From Allobosea sp. Root381 (GTDB taxonomy: Bacteria; Pseudomonadota; Alphaproteobacteria; Rhizobiales; Beijerinckiaceae): 64,000 nucleotides of DNA. A program made the translations under genes and the position numbers. This document shows positions 45,817 to 53,101 of this stretch, in pieces. The notes under the pieces were generated by a model. It had not been told where the DNA came from. It made no database searches and saw only the letters and a list, made by a program, of their open reading frames with translations. Location: positions 21,154 to 85,153 of the forward strand of contig NZ_LMJT01000015.1 of NCBI RefSeq assembly GCF_001429395.1, in the 5' to 3' direction. Numbering within the stretch: the first letter of the stretch is position 1; every line of letters starts with the position of its first letter.

Positions 45817-46365
45817 ATGCTTTTCGCCCTTGCACCGTTCGTGGCGTTCGCCGTCAGCGTCTCCGCGCTGGGGTCGATCGGCGCCTTGCTGCTCGGGGCC
45901 GTCGCTTCCGCGCTCGTGATCCTGCCCGGCGTCGTCAAGGGGCGCTCGGCCAAGATTCTGGAGATAGGCTCGCTCGTTCTCTTCGCAGCCCTCGCCGCCT
46001 TCGAATATCTCAGCGGCGCGAGGCTCTCCCTGGTCGGCGCGAAATTCGCCGTCGATCTCGGCCTGCTGCTCATCGTGGTCCTGTCGATGATCGTCGGGAA
46101 GCCGTTCACGATGCAGTACGCCAAGGATGAGGTGGCGCCGGAGCTGTGGTCGAGCCCGGAATTCCTGCGCAAGAACTACGTGATCTCCGCCGTCTGGGGG
46201 GTAGCCTTCCTGGCGATGGTTCTGGCCGAGCTTGCGATGCTGCTGTGGCCGGGCCTGCCTCACCAGCTGCCGATCCTCGTCATCGTCATTGCCCTCGTCG
46301 GAGCGTTCAAGTTCACCGTCCGCCTGCGAAAGCCGGGCTCGGCCACGCCCGCCTCGCTTGGGTGA
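45817..46365 (+). CDS. integral membrane protein of unknown function
   Basis: Membrane protein of 182 residues with five or so hydrophobic segments (FALAPFVAFAVSVSALGSIG, LLLGAVASALVILPGVV, ILEIGSLVLFAALAAFEYLS, LLLIVVLSMIV, AVWGVAFLAMVLAELAMLLW). A charged loop lies between the fourth and fifth (FTMQYAKDEVAPELWSSPEF). AAAGGAAC precedes the ATG. I do not recognise the family well enough to name it. It sits between the secreted hydrolase and the diheme cytochrome. Confidence 0.82.
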   Translation: MLFALAPFVAFAVSVSALGSIGALLLGAVASALVILPGVVKGRSAKILEIGSLVLFAALAAFEYLSGARLSLVGAKFAVDLGLLLIVVLSMIVGKPFTMQYAKDEVAPELWSSPEFLRKNYVISAVWGVAFLAMVLAELAMLLWPGLPHQLPILVIVIALVGAFKFTVRLRKPGSATPASLG

Positions 46366-46427
46366 TCGGCTGGCCCGATGCGGCAATTTCTGACGCTTGG
46401 ACTTGGATTGTCACAGGGGGTGGGATC

Positions 46428-47438
46428 ATGAAGGGTTACCTCGTCAAGGTCATGCGCCAGATCTCCGGTGTCGTGCTGGTCGCCGGTGCGGCGCTCCTCG
46501 GCTCGACCGGCGCCTTCGCCCAGCCCCGGCAGGCGACTGGCTGGTCCGTTCCGGACGTCTCGGCCCTGTCGGACAGTGCGGCGGATCAACTCATCAGGAA
46601 GGGCCGCGATCTCATCGTTGCGACGCCTTCGCTGATCGGGCCGAATGTGGAAAGCCCCGACAAGCGTTACGCCGGAAACAACCTGTCCTGCAGTAATTGC
46701 CACCTCGCGGCGGGCACCCGCAAATTCGAGCTGGCGCTGTTCGGCCTGGCTGATCTGTTTCCGCAATACAGCAGTCGCACAGGCGGGCAGATCACGATCG
46801 AGGATCGCGTGAATTCCTGCATGACGCGCAGCCTGAACGGTCGCGCCATGCCGGACGATGCCCCCGAGATGCGCGCGCTGGTGGCCTATATCGATTTCCT
46901 GTCCCGGAACGTGCCGAAGGGCGAGACGCTGCCCGGCCTTGGGGCGGGATCGATGCCCGAATTGACGCGTGCGGCCGATCCCGCGCGCGGCGGGGCCGTC
47001 TTCCAGAGCGCCTGCGCCGCCTGCCATGGCAGCGACGGTCTCGGCGTCCGGCGAAGCCTGCCGACCAGCGATCTCGGCTATCTGGTCCCGCCGCTATGGG
47101 GCTCCGACAGCTTCAACAATGGCGCCGGTATGGCCAGGCTGAGCGTGGCGGCGAACTTCATCCACTTCAACATGCCCCACGGCACCGACTACACCAATCC
47201 GCGTCTCTCCGTGGAGGATGCCTGGGATGTCGCCGCCTACATGCTCTCGCACCCTCGGCCGGTGAAGCCGGGGCTGGAGAAGGACTTTCCGGACCGGCTC
47301 CTGAAGCCGGTCGATACCCCCTATGGCCCCTATGCGGACGGCTTTAGCGCGGACCAGCATCGCTACGGGCCGTTCGGCCCGATCCGCGACGCTATTGCGA
47401 AGCTGAGGCCCGGCCCCGTGCCGTCACCGAAGCCATGA
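46428..47438 (+). CDS. diheme cytochrome c, TsdA-like
   Basis: Exported diheme cytochrome of 336 residues with a signal peptide (GVVLVAGAALLGSTGAFAQP). The first heme motif is CSNCH and the second CAACH. Between them is RVNSCMTRSLNGRAMPDD, which matches the region in TsdA thiosulfate dehydrogenases that carries a cysteine heme ligand. The order and length fit TsdA-like proteins, which convert thiosulfate to tetrathionate or the reverse; other diheme cytochromes of this fold exist, so the substrate is not certain. The sulfate-activation genes nearby are on a separate transcription unit. Confidence 0.85.
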   Translation: MKGYLVKVMRQISGVVLVAGAALLGSTGAFAQPRQATGWSVPDVSALSDSAADQLIRKGRDLIVATPSLIGPNVESPDKRYAGNNLSCSNCHLAAGTRKFELALFGLADLFPQYSSRTGGQITIEDRVNSCMTRSLNGRAMPDDAPEMRALVAYIDFLSRNVPKGETLPGLGAGSMPELTRAADPARGGAVFQSACAACHGSDGLGVRRSLPTSDLGYLVPPLWGSDSFNNGAGMARLSVAANFIHFNMPHGTDYTNPRLSVEDAWDVAAYMLSHPRPVKPGLEKDFPDRLLKPVDTPYGPYADGFSADQHRYGPFGPIRDAIAKLRPGPVPSPKP

Positions 47439-47463
47439 GAGCGGGATCGCCCCGCTTACAGGC

Positions 47464-48096
47464 TTAGATACTCGGCAGCTTGAGCCAGAGCGCCAGCGCG
47501 CTGAGCACCATGTTGACGGCGAGCGCCGCGAGCAGGAGCCCCATCAGCCGGCGGATCACATTCGTGCCGTTCGCGCCGAGCACCTTGCGCAAGTGCTCGC
47601 CCATCAGGAACACGGTCCCCAGCACGGTGAGCACGGCGGCCAAAGCGAGGATCGTCAGGCCCTGCTGAAAGACGGTGTAGCGGTTGTTGTCGACCAGAAG
47701 CAGCATGGTCAGCATCGAACCCGGGCCGGCGATGATCGGCACGGCGAGCGGATAGATCGCGATGGTCATCCCGCTCTCCGTCGTCTCGGCCTCGACGCCT
47801 GCCGGCGCCGGTTCCTCGAGCACCATCTTCAGCGCGTAGAGGAAGATGATGGTTCCGCCGGCGATCTGGAAGGAGAGCAGCGATATTCCCATCGCACGCA
47901 GCAGGAAGGGCCCGATCAAGGCGAAGGCCGTCAGGATGCCGAAGGCGATCACCACGCTGAAGCAGGCGGCCCGCTTGCGCTCGGCCGCGCTCAGATTGTT
48001 TGTCAGACCCAGGAACAGCGACAGGTGGCTGGGCGGATCGAGCATCGCGATCAGAATGACGAACTGCGTGATGAAGAGATTATAGTCGTCGAGCAC
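47464..48096 (-). CDS. MarC-family integral membrane protein
   Basis: Membrane protein of 210 residues with six hydrophobic segments, the usual MarC size. Landmarks are FVILIAMLDPPSHLSLFLGL at the N-terminus and MTIAIYPLAVPIIAGPGSML in the second half. The family function is not established despite the historical name (multiple antibiotic resistance). It is transcribed alone, converging with the diheme cytochrome gene. Confidence 0.9.
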   Translation of the reverse strand: MLDDYNLFITQFVILIAMLDPPSHLSLFLGLTNNLSAAERKRAACFSVVIAFGILTAFALIGPFLLRAMGISLLSFQIAGGTIIFLYALKMVLEEPAPAGVEAETTESGMTIAIYPLAVPIIAGPGSMLTMLLLVDNNRYTVFQQGLTILALAAVLTVLGTVFLMGEHLRKVLGANGTNVIRRLMGLLLAALAVNMVLSALALWLKLPSI

Positions 48097-48278
48097 CTGA
48101 ACCTCACATGGCAGAGGCCGGACCCGCGGCCGGCTCTTCGGTCACATCCGTCTACGAATTCGGGGCATCCGCTACTCTGTCGGAGCAGCGGGCCGAACGG
48201 TGGAATGCACGTTCTGGGTGAACCCGATGCTAACGTAAGGAAATTGATCGATGCTTATTCTTCGGAATGCGCGTCGCC

Positions 48279-49211
48279 CTAAGGCTTTCGCCGGGAGAGA
48301 TGAAGCCCGGCGATGGTGCATCTGACCGAGCCGCCGGCGCGCTCGATGGTCGGGATCTCCAGCGCCACGATCGGCGTCGACTGCTCGATCAAAGCAAGCT
48401 GGCGAGGGTCCAGGCTGGCGCGGGCGGTCGTCGACATCACCAGGATGTTTCCGGTGCCCGAGCGCAGTTCCAGCGCATTGCCAGCGAACTGAGCGATCTG
48501 GTCTTCGCTGAGCGTGATTACGGACCGGCCTGAATCCTGAAGGCGCGCCACGATCTCCGCGCGTCGCGCCGGGTCGCTGATCAGCGAAAGGCCGACCAGC
48601 GCGTGGTCGGTGCCGATGCACATCAGGACATTGGTGTGGTAGATCGGCACGCCGTCGCGGTCGGTCGCAGCGAAGACCATCGGCTCGAAGTTGAAATGCG
48701 TGCAGAAGCGCTCGAGCGCGATCGGATTGGTCCGTTCTGACTGGACCGCGTAGGCGACGCGGTCGATATGGTCCAGCACCATGGCGCCGGTGCCTTCCAG
48801 GAACAGCCCGTCGGGCTCCAGGCCGGAGTAGTCGATCACGTCCTGGACGCGGTACTCGGCCTTGAGCATCTCGATGACGTCCGCCCGCCGCTCGCGGCGC
48901 CGGCTCGCGGTCTTCATCGGATAGATCGCGACGTGGCCCCCGGCATGGGTCGAGAACCAGTTGTTCGGGAAGACCGAATCCGGCGTCTGCGTGCCGCGAT
49001 CCTCGAACAGAAGCACCCGAACGCCATGGCCGCGCAGCGTCTCGACGGCGCGCGTGATCTCGTCGAAAGCCGCGCGCGACAGGTCCTCGCGAGCGTCGGC
49101 AATCTGCTGGAATCGGTTGTCCAGGGCGGTCTCGGTATTCACCGTGAAGTGATGCGGCCGGATCATCACCACATCCGCGGGCGCCTGGACGGACGGACGG
49201 ATCGCTTTCAT
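48279..49211 (-). CDS. ctlX: citrulline hydrolase-like protein (arginine deiminase superfamily)
   Basis: Guanidine-modifying superfamily enzyme of 310 residues. Family blocks are MIRPHHFTVNTETALDN, DSVFPNNWFSTH, PDGLFLEGTGAMVLDHIDRV and the C-terminal SVRCTIAGLHL with the nucleophilic cysteine and a histidine. CtlX converts citrulline to ornithine, and the partner gene, an ornithine cyclodeaminase, supports this. It overlaps that gene by four bases. Start ATG 49211. A frame continuing upstream overlaps the partner gene and was rejected. Confidence 0.88.
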   Translation of the reverse strand: MKAIRPSVQAPADVVMIRPHHFTVNTETALDNRFQQIADAREDLSRAAFDEITRAVETLRGHGVRVLLFEDRGTQTPDSVFPNNWFSTHAGGHVAIYPMKTASRRRERRADVIEMLKAEYRVQDVIDYSGLEPDGLFLEGTGAMVLDHIDRVAYAVQSERTNPIALERFCTHFNFEPMVFAATDRDGVPIYHTNVLMCIGTDHALVGLSLISDPARRAEIVARLQDSGRSVITLSEDQIAQFAGNALELRSGTGNILVMSTTARASLDPRQLALIEQSTPIVALEIPTIERAGGSVRCTIAGLHLSRRKP

Positions 49212-50284
49212 CGGACTGCGCGCTCCGCGGTTGCCGCCGCGATGCGGGTCCACATGCCGTAGAGGTCGCGCGTGTCGTCGGGGTCGGCCAGGATGTCGAG
49301 ATATTGCAGGAAGTCGGTGCCCTCCAGCTTGTCGCGGAGATAGCGCAAGGCGCTGAAGTCCTCGATGGCAAAGCCGACGCTGTCGAACAGGGTGATCTGG
49401 CTTTCGGATTTGCGGCCGGGTTTCCGGCCGGCGAGCACCTCCCAGAACTCGGTCACCGGAAAGTCGGCGGGCATCTGCTGGATCTCGCCCTCGATCCGCG
49501 CCTGCGGCGGAAACTCGACGAAGACGTCCGAACGCTTCAGGATGTCGCTGTGCAACTCGGTCTTGCCCGGGCAGTCCCCGCCGATTGCGTTGATATGCAC
49601 GCCGGCGCCGATCATGTTGTCGGTGAGGATCGTGGCGTTCTGCTTGTCGGCGGTGCAGGTGGTGATGATCTGCGCGCCCAGGATCGCGTCTTCCGCTGTT
49701 GCGCAGCTGATGATCTTCAGTCCCGTCCCGGCCAGGTTCCGGGCCGCCTTCCGCGTCGCGGACGGGTCTATGTCGTAGAGCCGGACCTCCTCGATCCCGC
49801 AGATCGTCTGCATGGCGATGGTCTGGAACTCGGATTGCGCACCATTGCCGATGAGCGCGAGGACGCGGGACTTTGCCGGCGCGAGACGCCGCGCCACCAG
49901 CGCCGAGGTCGCCGCCGTGCGCATGGCCGTCAGCAGCGTCATCTCGGCCATGAGCAGGGGATAGCCCGTCCGCACATCCGAGAACACGCCGAAGGCGACG
50001 ACCGTCTGCAGGCTCCGCTTCAGATTGCTCGGATGGCCGTTCACATATTTGAAGGCGTAGTTCACGTGGTCGGAGGTTGGCATCAGCTCGATCACGCCTT
50101 CCGGCGAATGCGAGGCCAGCCGGGGCGTCTTCTCGAAGCTTTCCCAACGCAGGAAATCCGCCTCGATATAAGCGGCGAGTTCGGTCAGGACGCGCGGTAG
50201 GCCTATCGCCGCGGTCAGCCGCACCATGTTCTCGACGCTCACGAACGGGATGCAGGCTCGGGCGGACGGGGGCGGGTTCGTCAT
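49208..50284 (-). CDS. ocd: ornithine cyclodeaminase
   Basis: Enzyme of 358 residues of the ornithine cyclodeaminase / mu-crystallin family, which turns ornithine into proline and ammonia using bound NAD. The substrate region includes YAFKYVNGHPSNLKRSLQTV and the conserved MTLLTAMRTAATSALVARRL; the Rossmann part is LALIGNGAQSEFQTIAM, and INAIGGDCPGKTELHSDIL is typical. First gene of a two-gene operon with ctlX, so citrulline is taken to ornithine and on to proline. Divergent from an Lrp-type regulator. Confidence 0.93.
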   Translation of the reverse strand: MTNPPPSARACIPFVSVENMVRLTAAIGLPRVLTELAAYIEADFLRWESFEKTPRLASHSPEGVIELMPTSDHVNYAFKYVNGHPSNLKRSLQTVVAFGVFSDVRTGYPLLMAEMTLLTAMRTAATSALVARRLAPAKSRVLALIGNGAQSEFQTIAMQTICGIEEVRLYDIDPSATRKAARNLAGTGLKIISCATAEDAILGAQIITTCTADKQNATILTDNMIGAGVHINAIGGDCPGKTELHSDILKRSDVFVEFPPQARIEGEIQQMPADFPVTEFWEVLAGRKPGRKSESQITLFDSVGFAIEDFSALRYLRDKLEGTDFLQYLDILADPDDTRDLYGMWTRIAAATAERAVR

Positions 50285-50366
50285 GGGAGCACTCGGCTGG
50301 GAAACGGGCTCATCGGAGCGAGTTACCCTATGATAGCGCTGACGATTTCAGGCGATATGCCAGAAT

Positions 50367-50418
50367 CTTGCACATTATGACAGGCCGCTTATCAATATCG
50401 GCAGTCAAATTGTGCAAG
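50367..50418. promoter_or_regulatory. Lrp/AsnC-type inverted repeat in the ocd-lrp divergent region
   Basis: CTTGCACATTATGAC at 50367-50381 is matched in inverted orientation by GTCAAATTGTGCAAG at 50404-50418, 13 of 15 positions agreeing. The arms lie 37 bases apart centre to centre, between the ornithine cyclodeaminase start (50284) and the regulator start (50434). Paired sites at such distances suit Lrp-type octamers. Confidence 0.55.
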
Positions 50419-50433
50419 TCGTCAGAGTTTTCC

Positions 50434-50886
50434 ATGGCCAAGCAGAACCCCGCCAAGTTCGTGTTCGACGATCTGGACCGCAAGCTGATCAGCTTCCTCC
50501 GCGCGGATGGCCGCGCGCCGCTGTCGAAACTGGCCGATGCCTTCGGCGTATCGCGGGGGACCGTGCAAAACCGGCTGGACCGGCTGCTGGCGTCGGGCGC
50601 GGTGCTCGGTTTCACGGTGCGCGTGCGGGAGGATTACGAGGGCGGTGGCCTGCGCGCGATCATGCTGATCGAGGTGGTCGGAAAATCGACCTCACAGGTG
50701 ATCAGCAGAATGCGCGGCCTGCCCGAGATCGTGGCGCTGCACACCACCAATGGCGGCTGGGACCTGATCGCAGAGATCCGGGCCGAGAGCCTGGCGCATT
50801 TCGATCAGGTCTTGCGCGAGATCCGGATGATCGACGGCGTGTTGAACAGCGAGACAAGCCTGTTCCTGAGTTCGGTCACCAGCTAG
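50434..50886 (+). CDS. Lrp/AsnC-family transcriptional regulator
   Basis: Regulator of 150 residues. The N-terminal helix-turn-helix is DDLDRKLISFLRADGRAPLS, KLADAFGVSRGTVQNRLDRL; the C-terminal RAM domain senses amino acids (ALHTTNGGWDLIAEIRAESL). The start was set at ATG 50434. It diverges from the ornithine cyclodeaminase-ctlX operon and probably activates it when ornithine, citrulline or arginine is present. Confidence 0.92.
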   Translation: MAKQNPAKFVFDDLDRKLISFLRADGRAPLSKLADAFGVSRGTVQNRLDRLLASGAVLGFTVRVREDYEGGGLRAIMLIEVVGKSTSQVISRMRGLPEIVALHTTNGGWDLIAEIRAESLAHFDQVLREIRMIDGVLNSETSLFLSSVTS

Positions 50887-50918
50887 AGGCATTTCTTGAT
50901 CGCGTTGAAACCTTGCTC

Positions 50919-51008
50919 CCGTCATCGCGAGGAGCGTCAGCGACGGAGCAGTCCAGTAGCGGCAGCGCTCGACGTCCCTGGATTGCTTCGCTGCACTCGC
51001 AATGACGG
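50919..51008. repeat. dispersed palindromic intergenic repeat
   Basis: A 90-base element whose ends are inverted copies: it begins CCGTCATCGCGAGGAGCG and ends CACTCGCAATGACGG, with an inner pair GCGACGGAGCAGTCCAG and CTGGATTGCTTCGC. This is the known kind of short palindromic repeat scattered in alphaproteobacterial intergenic regions. It lies directly downstream of the Lrp gene. Confidence 0.7.
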
Positions 51009-51143
51009 CAACGGGTTGATCCAGTCTGATTGGGCAAACGCTCTGGAAGCCCGAAACTCCACGGTCCCCGCCGGATCGGCCAGGGTTGAGATGCTCTCCA
51101 GATCAGCCGCTTCTGCGTCAGGCTGATCGATCGAATTAGTCAT
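50937..51143 (-). CDS. hypothetical small protein, doubtful
   Basis: Frame of 68 residues on the strand opposite the adenylation gene and starting 80 bases from it. The first 45 residues (MTNSIDQPDAEAADLESIST, then LADPAGTVEFRASRAFAQSD) are acidic and protein-like; the last 25 are encoded inside the palindromic repeat, so the repeat may have cut the original end. The ribosome-binding site is weak. No family recognised. Otherwise the 337 bases between the Lrp gene and the adenylation gene hold only the repeat. Confidence 0.3.
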   Translation of the reverse strand: MTNSIDQPDAEAADLESISTLADPAGTVEFRASRAFAQSDWINPLPSLRVQRSNPGTSSAAATGLLRR

Positions 51144-51223
51144 AATAGTGAAGTTCTTTTCGTTCCCGCGCACGGGTGCCGCAAATGTAGTAATAACTCC
51201 TCGTCAGCGGGAGGGGCGCGAGG

Positions 51224-52792
51224 ATGAAACGAAACTTCAATCTGGCTTCGGCTCTCGCGCTTCGTGCCGGAGATGCGAACACGGCCACAGCCATTGAAGT
51301 CGATGGCGCGCGCTACACTTACGGTGAGCTCGCGGCGGCGGCATCTAAGCTGGCGGGAGCCGTCCTGCCGTTCCACCGCTCGGCGCGCATCGGCGTGCTC
51401 GGGACCCGCAGCCATGAGGCCTATGTCGGAATTCTCGGCGCCTGCTGGGCGGGCTTCGCCTATGTGCCGCTCAATCTGAAGTGGCCGCCGGAGCGCCTTG
51501 TTGCGCTGATGACGCTGCTGGACCTCGACGCGCTCGTCACCGATGCGAACGGCGCCGAGCTGCTCACGCCCGATGTCCTGGCTGCCGCGCCCGATCTCGT
51601 CGTGACGCCGAAAGCCTGTGCGCTGGCACCCGCACGGCCGGGGCAGCAACTGGTCGCGCGCGAGGCCCTGAGCGCCCCCCCGATGGCGGAGCCTGCGCCC
51701 GTCGAGGCCGAGGCGCTCGGCTACGTCATCTTCACCTCCGGCACGACCGGGCTGCCCAAGGGCGTGATGATCTCGGCCGGCTCGCTGGCCCATTATATCG
51801 AGCAGAGCAGGGGGTGGACGAACTATACCCCCGCCGACAGGATCGGCGAGGCCTGCGATGTCTCATTCGACCTCACGGTCCATAATCTCTTCCTCTGCCT
51901 CGATGCGGGGGCCGCGCTGCATGTGCTGTCGCAGCTCGAGCTGATGGCGCCGGCCCGCTTCATCCGGGCGCATGAGCTGACGGTCTGGATGTCGGTGCCG
52001 ACGGTAATCGGGCTGATGCGGCGCTCGGGCCAGCTCAAGCCCGGCATCTTCCCGTCCCTGCGGCTCTCGATCTTCTGCGGGGAGCCGCTGCCGGTCGAGG
52101 CGGTGCAGGCCTGGGCCGCGGCGGCGCCCAATAGCGTCGTCGAGAACATCTACGGCCCGACCGAATGCACCGTCATCGGCCTGCGCCAGCGCCTGAGCGA
52201 TCCGCCTGTCACGACGCCGGGTCGCGACATCATCGCGATCGGCACGCCTTACGCGACGATGGAGGTCGCGATTCTCGACGAGCGCCAGCAGCCCGTGCCC
52301 GAGGGAACGCCGGGCGAGATCGCGCTGGCGGGCCCCCAACTTGGCATCGGCTATCTCGGGCAGTCCGAATTGACCGCCGACCGCTTCCGCATGATCGACG
52401 GCAAGCGCTGGTACCTGACCGGCGATCTCGGCAGCCGGGACGGGAACGGCGTGTTCCACCATCTCGGCCGTGTCGACAACCAGGTGAAGGTCAAGGGCAA
52501 CCGCATCGAGCTCGAGGAGGTCGACGCACATCTGCGCCGGGCCGCCGGCACCGAGCTGGCGGCAACCGTGGCCTGGCCGGTCAGGCATGGCTCGGCCGAG
52601 GGGCTGGTGAGTTTCGTCGTCGGCAATGCGCATCCGCCTGCCGCGATCGGCGAACGCCTGCTGACCGGGCTGCCGCGCTACATGGCGCCGACCGTCATCC
52701 ACGAGCTCGACGCCATGCCGCAGAACGTCAACGGCAAGATCGACCGCCGCGCCCTGCTCGCGCTGCTGGAGACAGGCGCCGTCGGCGGATAG
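51224..52792 (+). CDS. stand-alone amino-acid adenylation enzyme (DltA/NRPS A-domain-like)
   Basis: AMP-forming enzyme of 522 residues containing one complete adenylation domain and nothing else. Core motifs are visible: FTSGTTGLPKGVMI (A3), SFDLTVHNLF (A4, with the aspartate that usually binds an amino group), NIYGPTECTV (A5), YLTGDLGSRDGNGVFHHLGR (A7-A8), VKVKGNRIELEEVD and NGKIDRRALL (A10 with lysine). It should activate an amino acid and load it onto the carrier protein encoded 46 bases downstream. The overall size is that of DltA, which activates D-alanine. GGGAGGGG precedes the ATG. The amino acid cannot be named from the sequence. Confidence 0.88.
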   Translation: MKRNFNLASALALRAGDANTATAIEVDGARYTYGELAAAASKLAGAVLPFHRSARIGVLGTRSHEAYVGILGACWAGFAYVPLNLKWPPERLVALMTLLDLDALVTDANGAELLTPDVLAAAPDLVVTPKACALAPARPGQQLVAREALSAPPMAEPAPVEAEALGYVIFTSGTTGLPKGVMISAGSLAHYIEQSRGWTNYTPADRIGEACDVSFDLTVHNLFLCLDAGAALHVLSQLELMAPARFIRAHELTVWMSVPTVIGLMRRSGQLKPGIFPSLRLSIFCGEPLPVEAVQAWAAAAPNSVVENIYGPTECTVIGLRQRLSDPPVTTPGRDIIAIGTPYATMEVAILDERQQPVPEGTPGEIALAGPQLGIGYLGQSELTADRFRMIDGKRWYLTGDLGSRDGNGVFHHLGRVDNQVKVKGNRIELEEVDAHLRRAAGTELAATVAWPVRHGSAEGLVSFVVGNAHPPAAIGERLLTGLPRYMAPTVIHELDAMPQNVNGKIDRRALLALLETGAVGG

Positions 52793-52838
52793 CCTGCCCG
52801 GCTCGAGTGTTCGAAACATCCCCGCGAAGGAGATAGAC

Positions 52839-53081
52839 ATGACCGCCAGCGCCGCGATCCGCGCCACCATCCTCAAAATGCTGACGGAGCGCGGTCATGT
52901 CGGCCCGATCGGCGACCATGACTCGCTGTTCTTCAGCGGCAAGCTCGACTCGCTCGCGGCGACGGAGGTGATGATGCTGCTCGAGCGCGATCACGGCATC
53001 GACCTGACCGATGCCGATTTCGATATCACCCGGCTGGATACGCTGGCCGAGATCGAGGCGCTGGTCGCGCAGCCGGCCTGA
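52839..53081 (+). CDS. acyl/peptidyl carrier protein
   Basis: Carrier protein of 80 residues with the phosphopantetheine attachment motif KLDSLAATEVMMLLE, the serine being at about residue 34. The remainder has the usual four-helix pattern (RATILKMLTERG, DADFDITRLDTLAEIEALV). GAAGGAGA lies upstream of the ATG. It follows the adenylation gene and is most likely its partner; it ends 21 bases from the end of a convergent membrane-protein gene. Confidence 0.92.
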   Translation: MTASAAIRATILKMLTERGHVGPIGDHDSLFFSGKLDSLAATEVMMLLERDHGIDLTDADFDITRLDTLAEIEALVAQPA

Positions 53082-53101
53082 CGGCGTGCTCGCCAGCGCG
53101 G

